This document shows positions 18,119 to 24,731 of a stretch of DNA of 44,679 nucleotides, piece by piece (within the stretch, counting starts at the first letter, position 1; each line of letters begins with the position of its first letter). Below the pieces are notes generated by a model, which worked only from the letters and a program-made list of their open reading frames with translations, made no database searches and had not been told where the DNA came from. The translations under genes were made by a program, and so were the position numbers. Location: assembly GCA_947644625.1 (NCBI GenBank), contig CANRZY010000006.1, positions 1-44,679 of the forward strand, given 5' to 3'. This DNA is from an uncultured Pseudoflavonifractor sp. (GTDB lineage Bacteria > Bacillota > Clostridia > Oscillospirales > Oscillospiraceae).

Positions 18119-18145
18119 ATGTATCCCTCCCACGTGGCCCCCACC

Positions 18146-18901
18146 CTACACGGTCAGGCTCTTATAGAAGTCCAGCGTGCGGAAGCCCCGCTCCAGCTGG
18201 GTCAAAAGGAAGCTTTCCGCCGCTCCCGCCAGAAGCTCCAGGCTCTTTTCCGGGATCCGGAAGGAGAAAAGCCGCTTGGGGTCTCCGTAGGCAATGTACC
18301 GAAGGGCCGTCAGGCTGGGTCCATCCAGGGGCATGGAGATCCCCATATCCTCCAGCGCCCCCCGGCACCTCTCACAGTGGAGCACCCCTTCCGACAGGTT
18401 GAGCCGGGGCCTCTCCGGCTGGGCCTCCCCGCAAACCACGCAGCCGTCCACCAAAGGCTCATAGCCGGTCAGACAGCAAAGCTTCCACTCAAAGGCGGCC
18501 TTTACCACCCCCGGAGGCTTATCCAGCTTATCCAGAGCATAAAGGGAATTGAGTACCAGCGAAAGAAGACCGGGGGTCTCCACCCCCTCCTCGCTCACCG
18601 CCTCGGCCGCCTCGGCAAAATAGGTCCCCAGGGAAAGCTTCACAATATCCCCCCGCAGGCCCCGGAACTCCTCCAGGGTAGACGCTTCCTTTAAGGCCCA
18701 ACGGTCCTGATAGTCATAGAGAGTCATATCGGAAAAAACCAGCAATTGGGCTCCCGCCGCCAAGGGACTGTTCTTTCTCCGGCAGCCTTGGGCCTTCACC
18801 GTCCGCTTTCCCTGGCCCTCAGCCAGGATGGTCAGGATCTTATCCGACTCCTTATAGTTGACCTCCCGCAAAACCAGAGCTTTCGTCACCAAATGCGCCA
18901 T
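18146..18901 (-). CDS. recO: DNA repair protein RecO
   Basis: 251 residues. N-terminal OB fold (1-80) and C-terminal helical part with a zinc site: C-x2-C (GCVVCG) and C-x2-C (HCERC) near residues 154-180. Loads RecA on SSB-coated DNA with RecR. The ATG at 18901 has no good Shine-Dalgarno, but yqzL ends 13 bp upstream, so translational coupling is likely. Its stop TAG lies inside GTAGGG, the start of the local palindrome family. Confidence 0.93.
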   Translation of the reverse strand: MAHLVTKALVLREVNYKESDKILTILAEGQGKRTVKAQGCRRKNSPLAAGAQLLVFSDMTLYDYQDRWALKEASTLEEFRGLRGDIVKLSLGTYFAEAAEAVSEEGVETPGLLSLVLNSLYALDKLDKPPGVVKAAFEWKLCCLTGYEPLVDGCVVCGEAQPERPRLNLSEGVLHCERCRGALEDMGISMPLDGPSLTALRYIAYGDPKRLFSFRIPEKSLELLAGAAESFLLTQLERGFRTLDFYKSLTV

Positions 18902-18914
18902 ATGTACGGGCGCG

Positions 18915-19031
18915 TCAGGCGGTTTGTTCCACCCCCCGGCGCTCCTCCTCTTCTCTCAATTTGCGGTACATATTATACACCTCCGGAAGCCCGGTGTATA
19001 GAAAAAGTTCCCAAACCGCCAAAATGTCCAT
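18915..19031 (-). CDS. yqzL: YqzL-like small protein
   Basis: 38 residues starting MDILAVWELFLYTGLPEVYN and ending in a charged RKLREEEERRGVEQTA tail. The N-terminal W-x-x-F-x-x-TG pattern and the position between era and recO match the YqzL family of Bacillus (era-yqzL-recO). Function unknown. The ribosome binding site GGGAGGG lies 7 nt upstream, but the start codon is inside a strong inverted repeat (19020-19073). Confidence 0.78.
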   Translation of the reverse strand: MDILAVWELFLYTGLPEVYNMYRKLREEEERRGVEQTA

Positions 19032-19073
19032 CACAAGCCCTCCCGTCTCTTTAGGCTTATCATGGACATTTTG
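19020..19073 (-). promoter_or_regulatory. Hairpin covering the yqzL start codon
   Basis: Perfect 12-bp arms CAAAATGTCCAT / ATGGACATTTTG, with an inner AAGCC/GGCTT pair, enclose the yqzL ribosome binding site. In the minus-strand mRNA the start codon AUG and the first four codons pair with an upstream copy, leaving GGGAGGG in the loop. Confidence 0.55.
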
Positions 19074-19140
19074 TGACTATCTATGTCAGGAAAATTTTGT
19101 ACGGCAGAAACGTATTCCTACGGCGGAAACGCCAGCCGTT

Positions 19141-19167
19141 TGTAGGGGCGGGTTCAAAACCCGCCCC
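19141..19167 (+). repeat. REP-like palindrome, copy 2
   Basis: TGTAGGGGCGGGTT then AACCCGCCCC; the palindrome begins 3 bp beyond the era stop codon (19170-19172). Confidence 0.75.
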
Positions 19168-19169
19168 AC

Positions 19170-20069
19170 CTAATCCTCCCGGTAGCCCATGGTGTGGACG
19201 AAGTTCAGGTTGTCCCGCCAGTTTTCCTTCACCTTCACCCAGGTCTGAAGGAAAATTTTGGTCCCCATGAATTTTTCCATGTCCTCCCGGGCCAGGGTGG
19301 AGATCTTCTTCAGCATGGCTCCCTTTTTGCCAATGATGATCCCCTTGTGGCTGTCCTTCTCACAGTAGATAGTGGCGTCGCACTCAATGACCTCGTCCTC
19401 CCGCTCGGCAAACCGGGTCAGCTCCACCGCAGTCCCGTGGGGGACCTCCTTGTCCAGGCATAAGAGCAGCTTTTCCCGCAGGATCTCGGCACAGACCTGC
19501 CGCTCAGGCTGGTCGGTGGTCATGCCCTCAGGGAAAAGCCAGGGGCCCTGGGGAAGATAGCCCTCCAAAAGGTCCAGAAGGTCTCCCACTCCATCCCCGT
19601 CCCTTGCAGAAATGGGTATCACGTGGGCAAAGGTATCGTCCTGGGTGTAGGCGGCAATGACAGAGAGGAGCTTTTCCTTCTCTACCGTATCGATCTTATT
19701 GATGACCAGAATGGTGGGGATCCGCCGCTTTTTCAGTTCCTCCATCAGCTCCCGCTCAGGCCCTCCCACATTGGGGATAGGCTCCACCAGGAGAAGGGCG
19801 GCATCCACGTCGCTGACGCTCTGGTGGACCACCTCCACCATGTAGTCCCCCAACCGGGTCCGGGCCTTGTGAAGGCCGGGAGTGTCCATGAAAACAAACT
19901 GGCTCTCCCCCCGGCACACCACGGCGCAGATCCGGTTCCGGGTGGTCTGGGGCTTGTTGGAGACGATGGCGATCTTCTCCCCCACCAGGGAGTTGGTAAG
20001 GGTGGACTTGCCCACATTGGGGCGGCCCACAATGGCAATCATGCCGGCCGTTGTCTTAGGTGCGTTCAT
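19170..20069 (-). CDS. era: GTPase Era
   Basis: 299 residues. G1 GRPNVGKST (15-23), G3 DTPG, G4 NKID, and a C-terminal KH domain with GIIIGKKGAMLKKI. Binds 16S rRNA and assists 30S assembly; works with YbeY in rRNA maturation, consistent with their shared operon. Start at 20069 with GAAGAGGG upstream. A GTAGGG palindrome sits directly after its stop. Confidence 0.95.
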   Translation of the reverse strand: MNAPKTTAGMIAIVGRPNVGKSTLTNSLVGEKIAIVSNKPQTTRNRICAVVCRGESQFVFMDTPGLHKARTRLGDYMVEVVHQSVSDVDAALLLVEPIPNVGGPERELMEELKKRRIPTILVINKIDTVEKEKLLSVIAAYTQDDTFAHVIPISARDGDGVGDLLDLLEGYLPQGPWLFPEGMTTDQPERQVCAEILREKLLLCLDKEVPHGTAVELTRFAEREDEVIECDATIYCEKDSHKGIIIGKKGAMLKKISTLAREDMEKFMGTKIFLQTWVKVKENWRDNLNFVHTMGYRED

Positions 20070-20090
20070 ATAGGTGATCCCTCTTCTCTG

Positions 20091-20399
20091 TTATTCCTTG
20101 ATCCGCTTCACGTCGCTGAGCCGGAGGAGCAGCTCCCGTTGGTTTTTCTTCCCCTCGTTGCGAATGACATGGAGCCACTCCTCATCCATATCCAGAATCT
20201 TGCAGCTTGTGGCAAAGCTCTCCCCGTCCTGGTACATGGTAAGCTCCACCGTCTGCCCCACCTTGTTCTGAAGCCGGAGACCGGGGGAGTCCGTCCCGTT
20301 GGGGCGGATGTTGTTCTCCCGTAAGATCCGTTCCAGCCGGCTCACCCTGCTCCAGAGAACAAACACCAGGGCAAAGGCCATCATGCCAAAGGCCTCCAT
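20091..20399 (-). CDS. Membrane-anchored protein with a domain shared with the upstream HTH regulator
   Basis: 102 residues: an N-terminal hydrophobic anchor (about 2-18), a short coiled linker, then a domain (about 42-102) with pattern G-x-x-V-x-L-x-x-Y...ILD-x-D-x-x-W-x-x-V...L-S-D-V-K-R-I. The same pattern closes the HTH regulator encoded just upstream. Not a family I can name. The start ATG overlaps the stop of the HTH gene (ATGA) and its ribosome binding site AAGGGGGTGAGGG lies in that gene, so the two are translationally coupled. It ends 21 bp before era. Confidence 0.7.
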   Translation of the reverse strand: MEAFGMMAFALVFVLWSRVSRLERILRENNIRPNGTDSPGLRLQNKVGQTVELTMYQDGESFATSCKILDMDEEWLHVIRNEGKKNQRELLLRLSDVKRIKE

Positions 20400-20851
20400 C
20401 AGCCCTCACCCCCTTTCGGCAAAATGGTGACCGAACGGATGGAGGACAGGGGGATAAGCCGGGTCTCTGTCCTTCCCTTTTTCTCCCGGACAAACTCCAC
20501 ATTGGCCCAGCCGCCGTCAAAGTCCAGGATCCGGGCATAGTCGCAGAAGATAAAGTCCTCCTCGTAGAAGGCCAGCAGCACCTTTTTTCCCGCCGCCTCC
20601 CGCAAAAGCCGGGTCACGGGGGAGGGGGGAGCGTCCCTTGTCGGGACAGATTCGCTTCTCACCCCCAGCAGGTAGTCACAGGACACGCCGAAGAGGGCCG
20701 CCATGCGAATGATCTTGTCCGTCTCGGGGTAGGCGGTATCCGATTCCCAGCGGCTCACCGCCTGCCGGGTCACCCCCAGCTTTTCCGCCAACTGCTCCTG
20801 GGTCATATTTTGGCTTCTTCGCGCCTGGGCCAGTCTTGCGCCCATACTCAT
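20399..20851 (-). CDS. XRE-type HTH regulator with a C-terminal beta-rich domain
   Basis: 150 residues. Residues 1-65 are a Cro/C1 HTH (RLAQARRSQNMTQEQLAEKL, then GVTRQAVSRWESDTAYP). A Ser/Pro linker leads to a C-terminal domain (about 85-145): G-K-K-V-x-L-x-x-Y...ILD-x-D-x-x-W-x-x-V...KKG...L-x-x-L-S-S-I-R-S-V. That domain recurs in the next gene, which is membrane-anchored. Start at 20851 with GAGGTGAT. An inverted repeat (20864-20899) lies directly upstream, a candidate autoregulatory operator. Confidence 0.78.
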   Translation of the reverse strand: MSMGARLAQARRSQNMTQEQLAEKLGVTRQAVSRWESDTAYPETDKIIRMAALFGVSCDYLLGVRSESVPTRDAPPSPVTRLLREAAGKKVLLAFYEEDFIFCDYARILDFDGGWANVEFVREKKGRTETRLIPLSSIRSVTILPKGGEG

Positions 20852-20863
20852 GCATATCACCTC

Positions 20864-20899
20864 ATACTTGGCCCCATTGGGCCGGAATGGGTCAAGTAT
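20864..20899 (-). promoter_or_regulatory. Inverted repeat upstream of the HTH regulator gene
   Basis: Arms ATACTTG-CCCATT, imperfect by one or two bases, separated by about 7 nt, ending 13 bp before the start codon. Could be an operator for the HTH protein or an mRNA hairpin; the sequence alone does not decide. Confidence 0.45.
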
Positions 20900-20960
20900 A
20901 GAAAATTTCTTTCCTTTTGCCCAGGGCCCTGCCGTTTCCATGTGCAACCTTTGGGTTGCG

Positions 20961-21464
20961 TCAGGAGGTAAAGTATTCATCCTCTTCCCATTTGGCCGGG
21001 TTGGTGTCGATGTATTGCCAAACGCGGAGATAATCTGGTTCGTTGCGGATGATGTGGTCGTAGTAGCCACGCTGCCAGATGGGAATCCCCGGCGTTCCGC
21101 GTGCCTGGTTGATTTTTCTGGCCGAGAATGTTTTGAATTGACGAATCACCTCGGGGAGGGGTGTTCGGGCGGGTTTGGAACCCGCCCCTACGCAAGCGTC
21201 ATCCAATATCACAATGCCGTGAAAATGGTTCGGCATTACTACAAATTTGTCCACATGGATCCCGGTGGTATGGCAAGGCAAGTCCAGCCATGTCCGTGTA
21301 ACAAGTTCCCCCAGAGCGTTCGTAGGGGCGGGTTCCAAACCCGCCCGCCGTTCATCCCAAAACAGATGGCGTTTTTCCTGGGTGCATACCGTCACAAAAT
21401 AATACCCCGCTCTGCTGTAATCGTACCCCTCCAGCCGCAGAGTTTTTCTCTCCGGCAAGCTCAT
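20961..21464 (-). CDS. REP-associated tyrosine transposase-like protein (RAYT, Y1/HUH)
   Basis: 167 residues. HUH motif His80-Phe81-His82 in VMPNHFHGIV; tyrosines in GYYDHIIRNE (about 133-142) are the likely catalytic site; the C-terminus YLRVWQYIDTNPAKW is a RAYT hallmark. These are single-strand nucleases related to IS200 TnpA and thought to move REP palindromes. Two GTAGGG palindromes lie in frame within the gene, encoding residues about 39-48 and 91-100. The ATG at 21464 overlaps the ybeY stop by 4 bp, so it is translated from the ybeY operon. No insertion-sequence ends recognised. Confidence 0.85.
   Translation of the reverse strand: MSLPERKTLRLEGYDYSRAGYYFVTVCTQEKRHLFWDERRAGLEPAPTNALGELVTRTWLDLPCHTTGIHVDKFVVMPNHFHGIVILDDACVGAGSKPARTPLPEVIRQFKTFSARKINQARGTPGIPIWQRGYYDHIIRNEPDYLRVWQYIDTNPAKWEEDEYFTS
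21166..21192 (-). repeat. REP-like palindrome, copy 3 (inside the transposase gene)
   Basis: Minus-strand CGTAGGGGCGGGTTCC then AACCCGCCCG, read in frame as VGAGSKPAR. Confidence 0.8.
21321..21350 (+). repeat. REP-like palindrome, copy 4 (inside the transposase gene)
   Basis: Plus-strand CGTAGGGGCGGGTTCC then AACCCGCCCG, opposite orientation to copy 3. Read on the minus strand in frame as RRAGLEPAPT. The 26-base cores of copies 3 and 4 are identical. Confidence 0.8.
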
Positions 21465-22171
21465 CTCCCGATCCCCAGCTCCCCCAATATGGCCTCCTCC
21501 CGCTCCCGCATCTGCTCCTTCATGGGGCCGTCGTCCATGTGGTCGTAGCCCAGCAAATGCAAAATAGAATGTACCGCCAGGTAGGCGCACTCCCGCCGGG
21601 GACCGTGGCCGTATTCCTCCCCCTGGCTTTTTACCCGATCCAGGTTCAATACCATGTCCCCCAAGGCCACAAGCCCCGTGCCGGGGTCGGCGTCCGCCCC
21701 AGTGGGCTTGTCCCCCGGAAAAAGCTCCAGCATGGGAAAGCTCAGCACGTCGGTGGGGGCGTCCACCCCCCGCTGGGCCAGGTTGACGGCGTGGATCCCC
21801 GCGTCGTTTGTCAAAAGCACATCCACCTCGCAGGGAATATCTATCCCTTCCGCCTTCAACGCGGCGGGGATAACCTCCAGCAGAAGGTCTTCCAACGCCG
21901 CGGTATCCTCCGTCAGATCAGAGGACAGAAGAACCTTGTGTCCCAGTCCCACGGCCCGGTTGACCTCTCTTACATCCGTGCGCCCCGCCAGATAGTCCAT
22001 GGACACATGGAACAGGTCGGCGATCTGCACCAAATTTGCGAAATTCGGGGTGTTTCCGTCCGCCTCCAAACGCTGATAGTTCCGATAGGCGATAGACAGC
22101 TTGTCCGATATTTGCTGTTGCGTCCATCCCTTTTCCTTTCGGAGTTTCCTTAGTCTCTCGTTAAAAATCAT
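21461..22171 (-). CDS. ybeY: YbeY endoribonuclease fused to an N-terminal XRE HTH domain
   Basis: 236 residues in one open frame. Residues 1-66 are a Cro/C1 HTH (RLRKLRKEKGWTQQQISDKL...); residues about 78-236 are YbeY, with the zinc site His201, His205, His211 in HSILHLLGYDH. YbeY matures 16S rRNA and works with Era. Residues 60-72 (YLAGRTDVREVNR) look like the normal C-terminus of a small XRE repressor, so a lost stop probably joined two genes. An internal GTG at 21952 with AGAGAGG 11 nt upstream could give a separate 163-residue YbeY. Start at 22171 has GGGGGAG. Confidence 0.82.
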   Translation of the reverse strand: MIFNERLRKLRKEKGWTQQQISDKLSIAYRNYQRLEADGNTPNFANLVQIADLFHVSMDYLAGRTDVREVNRAVGLGHKVLLSSDLTEDTAALEDLLLEVIPAALKAEGIDIPCEVDVLLTNDAGIHAVNLAQRGVDAPTDVLSFPMLELFPGDKPTGADADPGTGLVALGDMVLNLDRVKSQGEEYGHGPRRECAYLAVHSILHLLGYDHMDDGPMKEQMREREEAILGELGIGR

Positions 22172-22183
22172 TTTTCTCCCCCA

Positions 22184-22212
22184 TTGACACGTATCCTTTT
22201 ATCGTGTATAAT
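22184..22212 (+). promoter_or_regulatory. Perfect consensus promoter for the 58-residue gene
   Basis: TTGACA (22184-22189), 17-bp spacer, TATAAT (22207-22212): exact consensus at both boxes. The -10 lies within operator-like repeats. The leader is short, about 30 nt. Confidence 0.85.
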
Positions 22213-22233
22213 TATCACGATAAAAATATCGTG
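22201..22233. promoter_or_regulatory. Operator-like ATCGTG/CACGAT repeats
   Basis: Three half-sites: ATCGTG (22201-22206), CACGAT (22216-22221) and ATCGTG (22228-22233). The first pair and the second pair each form an inverted repeat; the second is the perfect CACGATA-AAAA-TATCGTG. They overlap the plus-strand -10 and lie between divergent genes, one encoding an HTH domain; repression by that HTH protein is the natural inference. Confidence 0.7.
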
Positions 22234-22249
22234 ATTGAAGGTGTTTACT

Positions 22250-22426
22250 ATGAAAACCCTGATCCCCGATGTGGTAGATGAACTCTACGGATATTTTGTT
22301 CCTCCCCCAAACCCGGAGTTTTGGCCGGAGCATATGGCGGGAGACCCTGTGCGGGCCCATGGCCTGTGGTCCTTCTACCAGGGCCTCCAGCTTGGGCTTC
22401 GGCTGGCCGAAGCCTGCCGGGACTAA
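22250..22426 (+). CDS. Small protein divergent from HTH-YbeY, unrecognised
   Basis: 58 residues. No family recognised with confidence. The N-terminus MKTLIPDVVDELYGYF and a C-terminal amphipathic helix FYQGLQLGLRLAEACRD are visible, with a Pro-rich PPPNPEFWPEH between; the helix resembles the C-terminal end of small clostridial proteins often found next to XRE genes. Preceded by GAAGGTG and a perfect consensus promoter with operator-like repeats. Its stop overlaps the convergent phoH stop by 4 bp. Confidence 0.65.
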   Translation: MKTLIPDVVDELYGYFVPPPNPEFWPEHMAGDPVRAHGLWSFYQGLQLGLRLAEACRD

Positions 22427-23397
22427 TGCTTGTCCTTCTTCCGCCGTTCCTCGTCCTGCTCGTAGGCCTTGATGATCCGCTGAACGATGACGTGGCGGAC
22501 CACGTCGGAGCCGGTGAGGGTGCAGATGGCGATATCCTCCACGCCCTTCAATACCCGCATGGCCTCCTTGAGACCGCTCACCTTCTCGGTAGGCAGGTCG
22601 ATCTGGGTCACGTCGCCGGTAATGACGATCTTGCTGCCAAAGCCCATTCTGGTCAGGAACATTTTCATCTGCTCCCGGGAGGTATTCTGGGCCTCGTCCA
22701 GAATGATGAAGCTGTCGTCCAACGTCCGGCCCCGCATGTAGGCCAGGGGGGCCACCTCAATGTTGCCCCGCTCCAGGTACTTTTGATAGGTCTCGGCACC
22801 CAGCATTTCAAAGAGGGCGTCGTAGAGGGGCCGGAGATAGGGATCCACCTTGGACTGAAGGTCGCCGGGCAGAAAGCCCAACCGCTCCCCCGCCTCCACG
22901 GCGGGACGGGTGAGGATGATCCGGTTCACCTCCCCCGCCCGGAAGGCGGCTACGGCGGCGGCCACCGCCAGATAGGTCTTGCCCGTACCGGCAGGGCCGA
23001 TGCCCAACGTCACCAGATTTTTACGGATGGCGTCCACATACTTTTTCTGACCCAGGGTCTTGGCCTTAATAGGCTTCCCCTTGGCGGTAACGCACAGCAC
23101 ATCGGCGGAAAACTGGCCGATCTTATCCTCGTTGCCCGTTTTGACCAGGTTCAGAATATAGCGCACATTCTGCTCGGTAATGCTCTCCCCCCGGCCAATG
23201 AGCTTCAAAAGGCCCTCCAGGGCTTTGACGGCGTAGATGACCCTTTCTCCATCCTCCCCGGCCACCTTCAGCCGTCCCTCCCGGTTCACCACCGTGACGT
23301 CCAGCTCCCGTTCGATGATCTTTACATTTTCGTCCATGGCTCCGAAGAGGTTCACCGCCTCCTCCAGCCGCTCGATGGAAATGGTCTGTTCTACCAT
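22423..23397 (-). CDS. phoH: PhoH-like ATPase
   Basis: 324 residues. Walker A GPAGTGKT and Walker B FIILDEAQNT, with an N-terminal KH-like region. PhoH-family proteins are predicted RNA-associated ATPases, commonly encoded directly upstream of ybeY, as here. Start at 23397 with AAAGGAG upstream; other upstream methionines read through the palindrome at 23431-23461. It follows yqfD by 59 bp. Confidence 0.93.
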   Translation of the reverse strand: MVEQTISIERLEEAVNLFGAMDENVKIIERELDVTVVNREGRLKVAGEDGERVIYAVKALEGLLKLIGRGESITEQNVRYILNLVKTGNEDKIGQFSADVLCVTAKGKPIKAKTLGQKKYVDAIRKNLVTLGIGPAGTGKTYLAVAAAVAAFRAGEVNRIILTRPAVEAGERLGFLPGDLQSKVDPYLRPLYDALFEMLGAETYQKYLERGNIEVAPLAYMRGRTLDDSFIILDEAQNTSREQMKMFLTRMGFGSKIVITGDVTQIDLPTEKVSGLKEAMRVLKGVEDIAICTLTGSDVVRHVIVQRIIKAYEQDEERRKKDKH

Positions 23398-23430
23398 GTT
23401 GTGGTTCTCCTTTGTATGCGATATCGTAAT

Positions 23431-23461
23431 CGGCGGACCGTCCGGGAGGACGGTCCCTACG
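23431..23461 (-). repeat. REP-like palindrome, copy 5 (contains the yqfD stop)
   Basis: Minus-strand CGTAGGGACCGTCC then GGACGGTCCG. The TAG of GTAGGG is the yqfD stop codon (23457-23459). Confidence 0.75.
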
Positions 23462-24677
23462 GGGTGGCTTGCTCCGACGACGGAATGAACCGGCCCAGCT
23501 CCTCCTTGCATTCCGCGTTGAGGGTCACCACCAGCATTCCGTCCTGTTCCCCGGCGGAAAAGCTGTGGCTCACCTCCTGGCCCGTATCCCCCAGCAGCTG
23601 CTGAAGCTTTAAAAGAAGCCGCTGCTCCAGCATGGTCCGGGCGGCGTCAGGGTCAACAGGGACCTGGGCCGTCTCATAAGCACGATAGGTTTCCTGGGCC
23701 AGAGAAAAGGGTAGCACCATATCCCCGGAGAGGATCAGGTTCCATATCTTTGTTATTTTATCATATCTTTCAAAGGGAATTCCACCCTTTTGAAAAAATT
23801 CCTTTCTCTCCCCCAGAATCGTCACCGACCAGCGGTGGACCTCCTCCCCGGTTGGCTCCTTCACCTGGGCGGTAAGGGGAATGGCGGCGGTGAGGGTCCG
23901 CCAGGTGCGGCCCTCCGCCTTTCCCATAGCCCGGACGGGCATCCATAGTGTGGGTTCCTCGCTCCACTGGGGCGGATCCATTTGAATGGAGCCCCGGATC
24001 AGCACGTCTCCGGGAAGTACGGTGGCCCCCTCCTCCACCGCCGCGTCCCCTGACCATGCCTCCAGGTGGGTGATGATTCCGGGCGCCTCCGCTACAATAT
24101 CCCCCATCACCGTCTCATCCACCAGCTCCGGTTTGTGGATCCGTTCCCGGACCACCACCTGGGCCCGGATCCCGCGGAGGTTTACCGCCATCCAGGAAAG
24201 GTCCTCCAAATGAAGAAGGGCCTCGTTGGAGATATCCTTCAAGGCCAGAGACGGACCGTAAACGCCGGGGCGAAGGCCCTGGCGGCGAAGCTCGGTAAGG
24301 ATGGCCTGGGTGGATACCTGTTCATTTCCCTCCACGTCCACCACCAACACAAACCGGTTTAAAATGCATACCGCCAAAATGGCAAGGGCCAGCCCCGTCA
24401 GAAAGGCGTACCGCTTCCGAAACCGCAGAAGGAAGGGGGGAACTCCGTCTTTTTTCTCCTCCCCGATCTCACAGCCCGTCCGCTGGGCCAGCTCCTCCAG
24501 CCCCTTTCGGTCCTTCCAGGCCACAGTGAGCCGGAGGGTGTTTCTGTCCGGCCACTCTACCGCCCAAAAGGCTGTGCCCCGCTGGGCGCACAGGTTCAAA
24601 AACCGTTCGGGGAAGGCTCCGGTCACCACCAGCCGGACGCTCCCCCGCAGCAAATTGACGATCTGGCTTGCCGCCAT
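23457..24677 (-). CDS. yqfD: Sporulation protein YqfD
   Basis: 406 residues, close to B. subtilis YqfD (about 398). A soluble N-terminus (1-88), one membrane segment (about 90-112, YAFLTGLALAILAVCILNRF), and a large extracytoplasmic part containing VDVEGNEQVSTQAILTELRRQGLRPGVYG. In Bacillus it is made in the mother cell under SigE and needed for efficient sporulation. Start at 24677 with AAGGAGATG. Its stop codon lies in a GTAGGG palindrome. Confidence 0.88.
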   Translation of the reverse strand: MAASQIVNLLRGSVRLVVTGAFPERFLNLCAQRGTAFWAVEWPDRNTLRLTVAWKDRKGLEELAQRTGCEIGEEKKDGVPPFLLRFRKRYAFLTGLALAILAVCILNRFVLVVDVEGNEQVSTQAILTELRRQGLRPGVYGPSLALKDISNEALLHLEDLSWMAVNLRGIRAQVVVRERIHKPELVDETVMGDIVAEAPGIITHLEAWSGDAAVEEGATVLPGDVLIRGSIQMDPPQWSEEPTLWMPVRAMGKAEGRTWRTLTAAIPLTAQVKEPTGEEVHRWSVTILGERKEFFQKGGIPFERYDKITKIWNLILSGDMVLPFSLAQETYRAYETAQVPVDPDAARTMLEQRLLLKLQQLLGDTGQEVSHSFSAGEQDGMLVVTLNAECKEELGRFIPSSEQATP

Positions 24678-24705
24678 GGCTTCATCTCCTTACCGTCATT
24701 TTCTC

Positions 24706-24731
24706 CGACGGCGGGGCAAGCCCCGCCCTAC
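24706..24731 (-). repeat. REP-like palindrome, copy 6 (contains the yqfC stop)
   Basis: Minus-strand AGTAGGGCGGGGC then GCCCCGCCG. The TAG of GTAGGG is the yqfC stop codon (24728-24730). It fills most of the 50-bp gap between yqfC and yqfD. Confidence 0.75.

Noticed and set aside
17902-18145. Fur or DtxR operator before feoA
   Set aside because: Only 27 bp lie between recO and feoA and no iron-box-like palindrome is visible there.
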